DNA of 64,000 bases, from NCBI GenBank assembly GCA_033852165.1, contig JAWSUZ010000082.1, positions 23,941 to 87,940 on the forward strand. The letters run 5' to 3'. The notes under the pieces are model-generated. The model did not search any database and was not told where the DNA came from. It saw only the letters and a list, made by a program, of their open reading frames with translations. This document shows, one piece after another, positions 25,749 to 33,419 of this stretch. Each line of letters opens with the position of its first letter. Within the stretch, counting starts at the first letter, position 1. Both the position numbers and the translations under genes were made by a program. The stretch comes from Agarilytica sp033852165 (GTDB lineage: Bacteria; Pseudomonadota; Gammaproteobacteria; Pseudomonadales; Cellvibrionaceae).

Positions 25749-25779
25749 GGCTCTTTTTTCGAGAGTCCTCGAAAGAGCC
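25749..25779. other. Strong hairpin upstream of the coiled-coil protein gene
   Basis: GGCTCTTT and CGAG pair with CTCG and AAAGAGCC (12 bp, one TTT bulge, AGTC loop). It lies 42 bases before the next start codon. It may be a terminator for the preceding gene or a leader structure; there is no T-run on either side. Confidence 0.55.
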
Positions 25780-25821
25780 TTAATGACCATTGTGAACGAC
25801 AACCTAGAATGAATTAGCGTT

Positions 25822-26577
25822 ATGAACGAAAGAAGAGAACCGACGATTTCGGCCTATTCGCCATCAAAAGAAGACGTGGCGCGCCAGCCGTCAAAAACCA
25901 ACACGACCACGCGTGCAACGCCACCTCGTCCCTCGGCTGCATTATCTCCAGCTGCGCGGCCTGTTGCTACGACGACAAAATCACCCTTGGCACCCATCGC
26001 ATTGTTGCTGGCCTTAGTGGCTACAGGGGCAGCATCGTTTGCGTATTGGCAATTGATGGAAGCTCAAAAGCTTCTTGCCTCAGCAGATGTTCGTATTGCT
26101 AGCCTGGAAAGTAAGTTTGAACTGTCAGGTGATGAGACAACGGCTTCAGCAGCTACAATGCAAGCTAAATTAAAGTGGGCTGATTCAGAAATTCGTAAAC
26201 TCTGGGGTGTTTCCTTTGATGTGAATAAAAAGGCGATTAGCGAAAATAAAGTTGCTATTGCTAAAGCCTCTAGATTGGCAAAATCTGCCAAATCGGGCGT
26301 TGCTGCAGAAATTAAGAAGCAAACCCAGGGCTTGGGGGGGGAGATTAGCTTGGTAAGCGAGCTGGTAGATGCCCAGCAGGACTCTATGATTGCTATTGAA
26401 AAGCAAAACGAGAGAATAGTATTGGCCAGTCAGACATTAACGGACAAACTCAATATTCTAGATTCCAACCGAAAACAGCTTGAAAAACGCATTCAGACAA
26501 ACGAGCAGGCGATAGAGGCTATTGACGCCTTTCGACGCAATGTTAATCAGCAATTGCTTCAGCTAAGGGGCAGTTAA
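25822..26577 (+). CDS. Single-pass membrane protein with long coiled coil, unknown function
   Basis: Not recognised as a named family. The 251 residues begin with a Pro/Thr/Ala-rich, basic cytoplasmic tail (1-58), then one membrane segment (about 58-78, APIALLLALVATGAASFAYW), then a mostly helical Lys/Glu/Ala-rich C-terminal part (80-250) with heptad-like spacing that is probably periplasmic. The N-terminal low-complexity tail and the coiled coil recall small envelope-scaffold proteins. It stands between the GGDEF/EAL gene and fumarase with gaps of more than 270 bases on both sides, so it is likely transcribed alone. Confidence 0.75.
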   Translation: MNERREPTISAYSPSKEDVARQPSKTNTTTRATPPRPSAALSPAARPVATTTKSPLAPIALLLALVATGAASFAYWQLMEAQKLLASADVRIASLESKFELSGDETTASAATMQAKLKWADSEIRKLWGVSFDVNKKAISENKVAIAKASRLAKSAKSGVAAEIKKQTQGLGGEISLVSELVDAQQDSMIAIEKQNERIVLASQTLTDKLNILDSNRKQLEKRIQTNEQAIEAIDAFRRNVNQQLLQLRGS

Positions 26578-26652
26578 CCTAGTCTTGCTGCTAAACATGT
26601 CGCAAAGCCGCAGCGCGTGCTTTTTATACGCGACTGCGGTAATACTTTTTGG

Positions 26653-26675
26653 TCTCCCGTCTCCCGTCTCCCGTC
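26653..26675 (+). repeat. Heptanucleotide tandem repeat (TCTCCCG), 3 copies
   Basis: Three exact copies of TCTCCCG plus two bases. Re-phased, the unit is CCCGTCT, differing from the 22637 unit at one base. It lies in the 279-base gap before fumarase, which holds no other recognised feature. Confidence 0.85.
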
Positions 26676-26856
26676 ATTCGCCCCCATATCCTTGACTCTA
26701 CTGATCGGGAAGCCTAGGGTTATTCGTAGTAATTTTACGTGGCTTTCCCACTGCTTTGTTCGCTTTTTACTGGCTGGCGCATTGCTACTCGAAATCTAAG
26801 CGCTCAACGAGTAAAATCGCGCACCTTATTCATCCATTACCTGTCAGGTTTGCCTA

Positions 26857-28377
26857 ATGACCACCACTATTCGTCAAGATGACATCATTGAAAGCGTCGC
26901 TGATGCATTGCAGTTTATCTCCTACTATCACCCGAAAGACTTTATAGACGCTGTTCACGAAGCTTATAAACGTGAAGAAAGCCAAGCCGCAAAAGACGCA
27001 ATGGCTCAGATTTTGATCAATTCTCGCATGTGTGCTCAAGGCCGTCGTCCCATTTGCCAAGATACCGGCATCGTTACCGTTTTTGTGAATGTTGGTATGG
27101 ATTGTAAAATCGAAGCAGACATGTCGATGGATGACATCATCAATGAGGGTGTTCGACGTGCCTATAAGCACCCAGACAACATTCTCCGTGCTTCTATCTT
27201 GTCCGATCCAGACGGTGCTCGTAAAAATACCGGTGATAACACGCCTGCAGTTATTCATTACAAATTAGTTTTAGGTAATACCGTTGATATCCATGTCGCT
27301 GCGAAAGGTGGTGGTTCAGAAGCTAAATCTAAATTTGCCATGCTTAACCCTTCGGACTCTGTTGTTGATTGGGTGCTGAAAGTGGTTCCTCAAATGGGAG
27401 CTGGCTGGTGTCCTCCTGGGATGTTGGGTATAGGTCTTGGCGGAACGGCTGAGAAAGCCATGTTGATGGCGAAAGAATCTTTAATGGACCCTATCGATAT
27501 TCAGGATCTGAAAGAGCGTGGAGCAAAGAACCGTGCTGAAGAGTTGCGTCTTGAGCTGTTTGATAAGGTGAACGCTCTTGGTATTGGTGCACAAGGCCTA
27601 GGTGGTTTGACTACCGTGCTTGATGTCAAAATAAATGAATACCCGACTCATGCAGCCAATAAGGCGATTGCGATCATTCCAAACTGCGCGGCGACGCGTC
27701 ATGCGCATTTTACTTTGGATGGTTCAGGTCCATCGTTGCAAACACCTCCTAACGTGGATGATTGGCCAGAAGTTAGTTGGGAAGTGGGGGATAGTGTACG
27801 TCGGGTCAACCTTGACGAAGTGAAGAAGGATGATCTTCTTGATTGGATTCCGGGTGAGACGGTATTGCTTTCCGGTAAGTTGTTAACCGGTCGTGATGCA
27901 GCCCATAAGCGCCTAGTGGATATGATCAATAACGGCGAAGAAATGCCGGTTGATTTCACCGATCGTTTTATTTACTACGTTGGTCCTGTTGATCCTGTTC
28001 GTGATGAAGTTGTGGGCCCTGCTGGTCCAACTACGGCAACACGTATGGATAAATTTACGCGTACGGTTCTCGAAAAGACAGGCCTTATCGGTATGGTGGG
28101 TAAAGCGGAACGTGGTCCAACGGGTATTGAGGCTATTCGTGATAATAAGGCTGTTTATCTTATGGCCGTTGGTGGCGCTGCCTATTTGGTGTCTAAAGCG
28201 ATTGTAAAGTCTAAAGTTCTTGCATTCGCTGATTTGGGAATGGAAGCAATTTACGAGTTCGAGGTTAAGGATATGCCGGTTACTGTAGCGGTGGATACCA
28301 ACGGCTCCTCTGTGCATGAAACTGGCCCTAAAATTTGGAAGGCTAAGATTGAAGAGCGAGTGATAAAAGTTAAGTAG
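26857..28377 (+). CDS. fumA: Class I fumarate hydratase (4Fe-4S)
   Basis: Interconverts fumarate and malate in the TCA cycle. The 506-residue single chain joins the alpha (Fe-S) and beta halves found separately in two-subunit relatives such as tartrate dehydratase. Cluster cysteines appear in RRPICQDTG, GWCPPGMLG and IPNCAATRH; the C-terminal half has GPTTATRMD and GKAERGPTGIEAI. The length fits the shorter single-chain class I enzymes rather than the 548-residue E. coli FumA/FumB. This enzyme class is oxygen sensitive, and it sits near an iron SOD. The exact symbol (fumA or another class I name) is by convention only. Confidence 0.94.
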   Translation: MTTTIRQDDIIESVADALQFISYYHPKDFIDAVHEAYKREESQAAKDAMAQILINSRMCAQGRRPICQDTGIVTVFVNVGMDCKIEADMSMDDIINEGVRRAYKHPDNILRASILSDPDGARKNTGDNTPAVIHYKLVLGNTVDIHVAAKGGGSEAKSKFAMLNPSDSVVDWVLKVVPQMGAGWCPPGMLGIGLGGTAEKAMLMAKESLMDPIDIQDLKERGAKNRAEELRLELFDKVNALGIGAQGLGGLTTVLDVKINEYPTHAANKAIAIIPNCAATRHAHFTLDGSGPSLQTPPNVDDWPEVSWEVGDSVRRVNLDEVKKDDLLDWIPGETVLLSGKLLTGRDAAHKRLVDMINNGEEMPVDFTDRFIYYVGPVDPVRDEVVGPAGPTTATRMDKFTRTVLEKTGLIGMVGKAERGPTGIEAIRDNKAVYLMAVGGAAYLVSKAIVKSKVLAFADLGMEAIYEFEVKDMPVTVAVDTNGSSVHETGPKIWKAKIEERVIKVK

Positions 28378-28416
28378 TTTTTAGTCACTATAATTTAATG
28401 TAACAACCTTTACTTA

Positions 28417-28472
28417 TTAGTGCTCATTCCGAAGCTGGATTGAAATCGATATCAGTTTGGTATGGGCACTAA
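28417..28472. repeat. MITE-like palindromic element, short copy C
   Basis: A 56-base palindrome with ends TTAGTGCTCATTCC (28417-28430) and GGTATGGGCACTAA (28459-28472), 12 of 14 complementary, and a partly paired interior. The ends match those of copy B at 19264. It lies between the fumarase stop and phhB. Confidence 0.7.
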
Positions 28473-28513
28473 CTATCTCCCTCACTTAGGGAGGCAATAT
28501 TGAGGATGATGTT

Positions 28514-28855
28514 ATGAGTGATTTATCTGCGGGATCATGTGAGCCTTGTCGTATTGGTGCGCCTTTGTTGAGTGATGATGAGCTGGCAACGTTGTCCTCT
28601 CAAATCTCCGAATGGAAAATTATTGAGGTTGACGGTGTTAAGCAAGTGACACGTCAGTACAGCTTTAAGAATTTTGTTGAGGCAATCGCTTTTGCCAATA
28701 AAGTGGGCGAAATTGCAGAGCAGGAAGGGCATCACCCTGCAATTTTAGTGGAGTGGGGCAGTACTTCTGTGACCTGGTGGACGCATAAAATTAAAGGTCT
28801 ACATAAAAATGACATTATCATGGCTGCTAAAACAGACGATTTATTTTCGGAGTAG
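28514..28855 (+). CDS. phhB: Pterin-4a-carbinolamine dehydratase PhhB
   Basis: PhhB dehydrates 4a-hydroxytetrahydropterin to regenerate the cofactor of phenylalanine hydroxylase. The 113-residue protein contains the active-site stretch EGHHPAILVEWG and WTHKIKGLHKND, both typical of the family. The ATG at 28514 is preceded by GAGGATGATGTT; an ATG 8 bases upstream runs into a stop. No phenylalanine hydroxylase gene is nearby, so the local role is uncertain; many bacteria use PCD in general pterin chemistry. A small zinc-ribbon gene follows after 7 bases. Confidence 0.95.
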   Translation: MSDLSAGSCEPCRIGAPLLSDDELATLSSQISEWKIIEVDGVKQVTRQYSFKNFVEAIAFANKVGEIAEQEGHHPAILVEWGSTSVTWWTHKIKGLHKNDIIMAAKTDDLFSE

Positions 28856-28862
28856 ATAGACT

Positions 28863-29048
28863 ATGGGAACGGTCGTTCCTTTCAAAAAGAAAACATCTGC
28901 TGAAAAACATAAGGGTAAGACTTTGTGTCGGCATGGTTATCATAAGTGGAAAGTGAAAACTGAAAAGCAGTTTGATGTGAAGGAGGGAAAGCTGGTAACG
29001 GTTTATGAGTGCGCTCGTTGTGGGAAAGGTAAAACCGAGTTGCGTTGA
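28863..29048 (+). CDS. Small zinc-ribbon-like basic protein
   Basis: A 61-residue, strongly basic protein. The sequence has CRHGYH and then CARCGKGK, giving a C-x-x-H / C-x-x-C type set of likely zinc ligands. It starts 7 bases after phhB on the same strand, so it is probably co-transcribed and real. I do not recognise a named family; nucleic-acid binding is a reasonable guess from the charge and the zinc ligands. Confidence 0.72.
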   Translation: MGTVVPFKKKTSAEKHKGKTLCRHGYHKWKVKTEKQFDVKEGKLVTVYECARCGKGKTELR

Positions 29049-29206
29049 TTTTAGATGTTGCTTTGCGGTTTTCTGTTTTTGCTATTTTGTATGTTTCGTG
29101 CGGAATTTCATATAAAGAGCGGTTTGTCAGTAATGTTCAAATTATGGCGAATGAATAAAACTAGAGATTGAATTAAGCTAGGGTGCGTGCATATGACAGC
29201 TCCATG

Positions 29207-29431
29207 TCACCCTGGTCGTGTTCGCTCTCTGGTCTTGTCGATATTAAAGTGAGGAGGTAGCCTACTTTTCTCTCGGGCAGTAGCCCGTTCTTTTGTGAGT
29301 CTGAGTACGTCTTCTTTTTCCGTGTCTGAGAGTTTTGTCCAGTCACAAATTTCTTCCATTGAGCGATGACAGCCAAGGCATATGTCGTCGTTATCGAGAC
29401 AGCAGTTGCGAATGCAGGGTGATTTGATCAT
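29207..29431 (-). CDS. DUF1289 family protein
   Basis: A 74-residue protein with the DUF1289 cysteine pattern at the N-terminus: SPCIRNCCLDNDDICLGCHR, followed by EEICDWTKLSDTEKE. The conserved cysteines suggest metal or Fe-S binding. Function is unknown; other proteins of this family are encoded near many housekeeping genes. It is 41 bases upstream of the HDOD gene on the same strand in reverse order (the HDOD gene precedes it), so they may share a transcript. Confidence 0.85.
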   Translation of the reverse strand: MIKSPCIRNCCLDNDDICLGCHRSMEEICDWTKLSDTEKEDVLRLTKERATAREKSRLPPHFNIDKTRERTRPG

Positions 29432-29472
29432 CGTACTAATCTCAAGCAGGTTTTATAACGCGACGTTACTAT

Positions 29473-30912
29473 TTATTTATTGCCGTGAATAAATATTCTA
29501 AAGGCGAGGCTGGCATGATCGCAGAAATGTCTAAAACATTCGAACTCTTTATCGGTAAGCATGCCACGATCATTTTTTGCCGCAAAAATATAGCCGAGAT
29601 GTTTTCCGATTGCTAGTACGGGTGTAATCATCAGATTATGGATCACAAAATCTGCATCTTCATACGTGCGAAGCCGTTCATCCCTTTCACTCCAGCAGGG
29701 CTGTTTTTCTGCCAAGGCTCTGGATAGTGAGGTGTTGGAACGAGACAGTAAGCGAATGGCTGCGTGCGCGATTTCTTCGCTCTCATCGCCTATGTGTTGT
29801 TTTAGTACGAGTTCTCGATTTTGTCCTTTGAATAATAGTATAAACGACTGGTTGCAGTCAGTTGCGCCATGAATACTTTCTAACATTGTGGTGAGAAAGT
29901 GGTTGAGGTCGAGCTCTTCATTTAATAGGTGCGTCAGCTGCCTTAGTAGTCGGCTTTGTTTTTCGGAGCGAGACTCGTTGTCGTAGGGCTGTTTGTTGAA
30001 AATTTCGATAACATTTTTGGCTGAGTGAGTTTTTTCTTGTTTACTGTTTGTCGGCTTATTTTCTGTTGTTTTATTTGGATTGTTCAGCCCCATATCTTTA
30101 AGACCGCGTTCTGCGTGTTGTGCGTTCTCTAGTAGCCAGGCTCGTGTGTCGTCCATGGGTAACCCGATGAATGCACTAATAGCACGGATTTGGCGGTTCA
30201 TTTCGGTTCCTTCCCAGCTATGTTTGGCACAATCGGCAATGTTAAAGCCATGCAGTATGCAGGCATTTTTTTTATCACGAAATGATTTGTTATTAAGGGT
30301 GTCGTGGAGCAGGGGGCTGAGGTTCCATTCGGTTATGAGCGAGTCGGTCAGAGATTTCAGGGTAAAGCCTAATAAATCGGTTTCTACTTTTTTATAGGCT
30401 TCTGGGTCGTCGGATAAATTTTCAAGTTGATCGCTATGCTCATAGGGAAAGCACCAAAACATTATTTGTCCCAATCGGTGTAATAGGGCCGCGATATAGA
30501 TATTTTCAGTCTCGGCTAAGCCAATTTTTTGAGCAAGTTTTTGTGCCTGAATTGCTGCGTGGTAGGCACAGGCCATTTCGTTTTTGACATGGCTCATCAT
30601 ATTCGACGCGATGGTCGATTCCATCATCGAAACGGTCAAGGCTAGGTTACGCACTTTTGCAAAACCAAGGATAACGATAGCGTAACTAACGGTATCCATT
30701 TTTCTACCCGTTGGGTTATAAAAAACACTATTCACCAATCGCAGTATGCGAGCGGTCATTGCGGAATCTTGAAGAATGACTCGGGCGAGGTCATTCGCGC
30801 TGCTCTCTTTCTCACACGATATTGCAGCCATTCGCCTTGCCGTTTGGGCAAATGTTGGGATTTCTTCCTTACCTAATCGCGATAGCCATTCTTGAAGTCG
30901 ATCAGTGCTCAT
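29473..30912 (-). CDS. HDOD domain protein with C-terminal GAF-like domain
   Basis: A 479-residue cytoplasmic signalling protein. Residues about 10-215 form an HDOD domain (IPTFAQTARRMAAIS, DSAMTARILRLVNS, SYAIVILGFAKVRNLAL), a catalytically dead relative of HD phosphohydrolases. A charged linker (about 285-320) leads to a GAF-like domain (about 340-475) that ends in FRHFCDHASLAFR. HDOD proteins act as scaffolds in motility, c-di-GMP and stress circuits. Partners are not evident from the neighbours. The start is ATG preceded by a weak ribosome site. Confidence 0.88.
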   Translation of the reverse strand: MSTDRLQEWLSRLGKEEIPTFAQTARRMAAISCEKESSANDLARVILQDSAMTARILRLVNSVFYNPTGRKMDTVSYAIVILGFAKVRNLALTVSMMESTIASNMMSHVKNEMACAYHAAIQAQKLAQKIGLAETENIYIAALLHRLGQIMFWCFPYEHSDQLENLSDDPEAYKKVETDLLGFTLKSLTDSLITEWNLSPLLHDTLNNKSFRDKKNACILHGFNIADCAKHSWEGTEMNRQIRAISAFIGLPMDDTRAWLLENAQHAERGLKDMGLNNPNKTTENKPTNSKQEKTHSAKNVIEIFNKQPYDNESRSEKQSRLLRQLTHLLNEELDLNHFLTTMLESIHGATDCNQSFILLFKGQNRELVLKQHIGDESEEIAHAAIRLLSRSNTSLSRALAEKQPCWSERDERLRTYEDADFVIHNLMITPVLAIGKHLGYIFAAKNDRGMLTDKEFECFRHFCDHASLAFRIFIHGNK

Positions 30913-31605
30913 TGAGAACCCATGCTAAGTTTTAAATGCAGTGGATTGAAAGTGATTGATCTGAGCTTGAATTGTCATGTTCAAACTTCTCTATCGATTA
31001 TAAAGTCGATGCTGCTATAAGGGGAGGGCCTTTTAAGACGGTTTTATTCTGACAGGTGTGGGCTTATCACAAAAAACGTGATGCGCGTCACGAAATTGTT
31101 ATCATGTTGAATTTGACGCCTTCAGGAGGGTTTTGGCCCCAGGTCTGATACTGGCTAAGCGAGGTGGGATTATTACGTGATAGTGAAGACTGAATTTGCT
31201 ATTTTGAAACGGATAATATCCTGGGGTAGAGTTGAAAATTTACGGGGTTAAGCCCGAATGGCACTTCCTTAAGAGCCAAATCTAATGATTGTAAGGCTTA
31301 CAGCGAGATACCGACCCCTCGTTCCTCACGCTCCGCGTGGGAATGCATATCAAACGAGGGAAATAACATCCTAATATTAAATACTGAGTGCCGTATGCAT
31401 TCCCACGCGGAGCGTGAGGAACGAGAATAATGCGCTGCAACCCCTATGGTTATCTGGTATTAAGACCTTAAGGACGTGTCATTCGGGTCAAACCCCAAGT
31501 ATGAACGTTATGTCATGTTATGGTGGTGTCCTCAAAATTTTACTAGGACGACATTTTTACATTAGTGTTTAATGGCAAACGTTCGAAACTCCTTAAGATT
31601 AAAGC
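30913..31605. other. Long intergenic region with a nested palindromic element
   Basis: About 690 bases without a credible gene. It contains the 253-base palindromic element at 31244-31496. The 5' 330 bases, next to the HDOD gene start, and the last 110 bases before the hydrolase gene should contain promoters, but none was convincing. Confidence 0.7.
31244..31496. repeat. Nested palindromic (MITE-like) element
   Basis: Outer arms of 30 bases (31244-31273 and 31467-31496), both containing GGGGTT...CCCGAATG...CAC and CCTTAAG on the reading strand of each arm, pair imperfectly. Inside is a perfect 32-base inverted repeat (31318-31349 with 31394-31425, 44-base loop), and each of these arms has its own small palindrome CACGC-TCC-GCGTG. 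No coding capacity. The inner arm (CTCGTTCCTCACGCTCC...) resembles intergenic repeats common in many bacterial genomes, by memory only. Confidence 0.85.
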
Positions 31606-32397
31606 ATGAATAATATAGTGAAATCCGGTCCAACGATTGTAATGCTGCACGGCTGGGCGGCGCATAAAGGTTTTTTTTCCGACCTAATTGAGGAATTGCC
31701 TCCTCAATACAATGTTGTGGTTCCTGACTTGCCCGGCCATGGGGCAAACGTGGGTGACAGTAATCGTCGCTCTATCCGCGATATTGCTTTGTGGTTAAAT
31801 ATCTTTCTTGAAAAGAAAAACATTCAGCAGCCAGTCTTATTGGGATGGTCAATGGGGGCAATGGTTGCCTTAGAGTATGTTAAAAATTTTGGTGAGCATA
31901 TGTGTAAAGGCTTGGTTCTATTGGATATGAGTCCGTGCATTTTGAATGATGAAAATTGGAAGCTTGGGTTACTAGGTGGTTTGGATGCAAAGAAAAACCA
32001 AAAATCTTTTGATTTTATTGCTGGAAATTGGGCTGGGTATTGCAAGGGCATGCTGCCTCTCATGTTTGCTTCTGGTTCACCGTTACCTGAGAAATCAAAA
32101 TGGGTGCATGAAGAAATGCTCAAGAGTGATCCTCAAACGATGGCTCATTATTGGAATTCGCTTACCGAACAAGACTACCGTCAGTTGTTGCCGAATATCA
32201 CTATTCCCAGCTTGGTGATCTCCGGAGGTAAGAGCGCCCTTTATTCGTTAGATACCGCAAAATACTTTTCCGACAATATGCAAAATTCGAAATTAGTGGT
32301 TTGTGAAAATTCCGGTCATGCATTACTTATGGAAGAGCCAAAGAAAGTTGCTCAATACGTAGATGAATACATGGAGTCACTAACGGGATCGTCTTAA
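31606..32397 (+). CDS. Alpha/beta hydrolase (BioH-like fold)
   Basis: A 263-residue cytoplasmic alpha/beta hydrolase. HGWAAHKG forms the oxyanion-hole strand, GWSMG is the nucleophile elbow with the catalytic Ser, and NSGHALLME holds the catalytic His; an acid residue lies in the ISGGKSALYS to SLDTAKYF stretch. The GWSMG elbow and the SPC motif after it recall BioH, the pimeloyl-ACP methyl ester esterase, but no biotin gene is adjacent, so the substrate is open. It converges on the acyl-CoA operon, which could supply or share thioester substrates; this is inference only. Confidence 0.85.
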   Translation: MNNIVKSGPTIVMLHGWAAHKGFFSDLIEELPPQYNVVVPDLPGHGANVGDSNRRSIRDIALWLNIFLEKKNIQQPVLLGWSMGAMVALEYVKNFGEHMCKGLVLLDMSPCILNDENWKLGLLGGLDAKKNQKSFDFIAGNWAGYCKGMLPLMFASGSPLPEKSKWVHEEMLKSDPQTMAHYWNSLTEQDYRQLLPNITIPSLVISGGKSALYSLDTAKYFSDNMQNSKLVVCENSGHALLMEEPKKVAQYVDEYMESLTGSS

Positions 32398-32414
32398 TGA
32401 ATGCTCTAGGATTC

Positions 32415-32449
32415 AAGGATAGTTATAAACAACGAATATCCTTTCTTTT
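32415..32449 (+). terminator. Possible terminator of the hydrolase gene
   Basis: AAGGATA (32415-32421) pairs with TATCCTT (32437-32443), followed by TCTTTT. A second hairpin, CTCGAAT/ATTCGAG, lies near 32548-32568. Moderate stem, imperfect T-run. Confidence 0.5.
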
Positions 32450-32603
32450 GCCCTAGTTCTAGAAGTTATCACCGCATAAACGATTTGATTTTTTGGCGGA
32501 GAGGAGTTCCTTCCCATTTTCCGCCTCGAAAAAAGTGTACTTTTTATTCTCGAATCATCCTCCATTCGAGGGCCTGTTCGAAATTCTAGAGATTAAATCG
32601 TTA

Positions 32604-32978
32604 TTACGTCTCTGTGTTTTTACAGGGAGGAAATAAAACCAAGGCTCCACCATCGCAGAGTAGCTTACCGCTCTCATCCACACAGGTTGTTCGTAAATTA
32701 ACTAAGCCGCTTTTCGGGCGAACTTTTGTCACCTCAACTTTAGCTGTCAGAGTAACTTCAATTGGAGCCGCAGCAATATAGTCAGATGTTTGTTTCATAT
32801 ACATTGTTCCAGGTCCGGGTAACTTAGTACCCAGCATATCGGAATACATCGCGGCGATAAGGGGTTCGGGAACGCTGTTTATGAGAGCAGGGTCCACGTC
32901 CGCGAGTTCACAATACCCATTAATATCGTCTTGAGTGTATTTTCGATGTATTTCAATGAAATCGCCCACTTCTAACAT
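32604..32978 (-). CDS. MaoC/hotdog-fold protein, likely non-catalytic
   Basis: A 124-residue hotdog-fold protein encoded immediately after a MaoC dehydratase (7-base overlap). The fold is suggested by GTMYMKQTSDY and the C-terminal strands LTAKVEVTKVRPKSG, which fit the MaoC layout. The hydratase-2 signature Asp-x-Asn-Pro-x-His is absent; the corresponding stretch reads ADVDPALINS. It may be a structural partner of the upstream MaoC protein or a thioesterase-like variant. Either is inference. Confidence 0.72.
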   Translation of the reverse strand: MLEVGDFIEIHRKYTQDDINGYCELADVDPALINSVPEPLIAAMYSDMLGTKLPGPGTMYMKQTSDYIAAAPIEVTLTAKVEVTKVRPKSGLVNLRTTCVDESGKLLCDGGALVLFPPCKNTET

Positions 32979-33385
32979 GGCAGTACCCCCGTATAAGCAA
33001 TGGTGGATACACTTTCACAGGTCACCACTTGGTCATCTTTACGGCGCATCACGCCCTTAATCTCATATTCATTTTTCTTTTGATTTGGTGTTGCAATCAA
33101 TTGAATTTCCATCGTTTCTCCCGTGTAAGTTGGAGCAGGGAACATCAGGTATTGTGACAGCTGCACTGATTGAGGAAAGTGACGCTGTATTTGTCCCCAT
33201 ATCACAGAGTAAAGCAGCATACCGTGTGAAACTGTACGACCAAACTTTGCTTGGGCTGAAAATTCAGGGTCGACATGTATTGGGTTATTGTCTCCGCTGA
33301 TCTTAGCAAAACGATCATATTCCTCTTGTGAAAAAACTCGCTCGGCAAGAATCGTATAGGTGTCCCCATTTTTTTTAATCGACAT
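32972..33385 (-). CDS. MaoC family (R)-specific enoyl-CoA hydratase-like protein
   Basis: A 137-residue MaoC dehydratase. The hydratase-2 motif is present (ISGDNNPIHVDPEFSAQAKFG), with the catalytic Asp and His of Asp-x-Asn-Pro-x-His. Such enzymes hydrate trans-2-enoyl-CoA to the (R)-3-hydroxyacyl-CoA. It lies between an acyl-CoA ligase upstream (34 bases) and a second hotdog protein downstream (7-base overlap), consistent with one acyl-CoA degradation operon. Full catalytic residues suggest this is the active member of the pair. Confidence 0.87.
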   Translation of the reverse strand: MSIKKNGDTYTILAERVFSQEEYDRFAKISGDNNPIHVDPEFSAQAKFGRTVSHGMLLYSVIWGQIQRHFPQSVQLSQYLMFPAPTYTGETMEIQLIATPNQKKNEYEIKGVMRRKDDQVVTCESVSTIAYTGVLPC

Positions 33386-33419
33386 AGCTTGCCCTGGTGT
33401 TGTTGATGCTCATATATAT

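Noticed and set aside
29173..29376. 67-residue minus-strand frame overlapping the DUF1289 gene
   Set aside because: Different frame from the cysteine-rich DUF1289 protein, which has clear family residues. A shadow frame.
30913..31243. Small RNA or riboswitch in the long gap after the HDOD gene start
   Set aside because: No recognised conserved structure. Only the palindromic element further right is supported.
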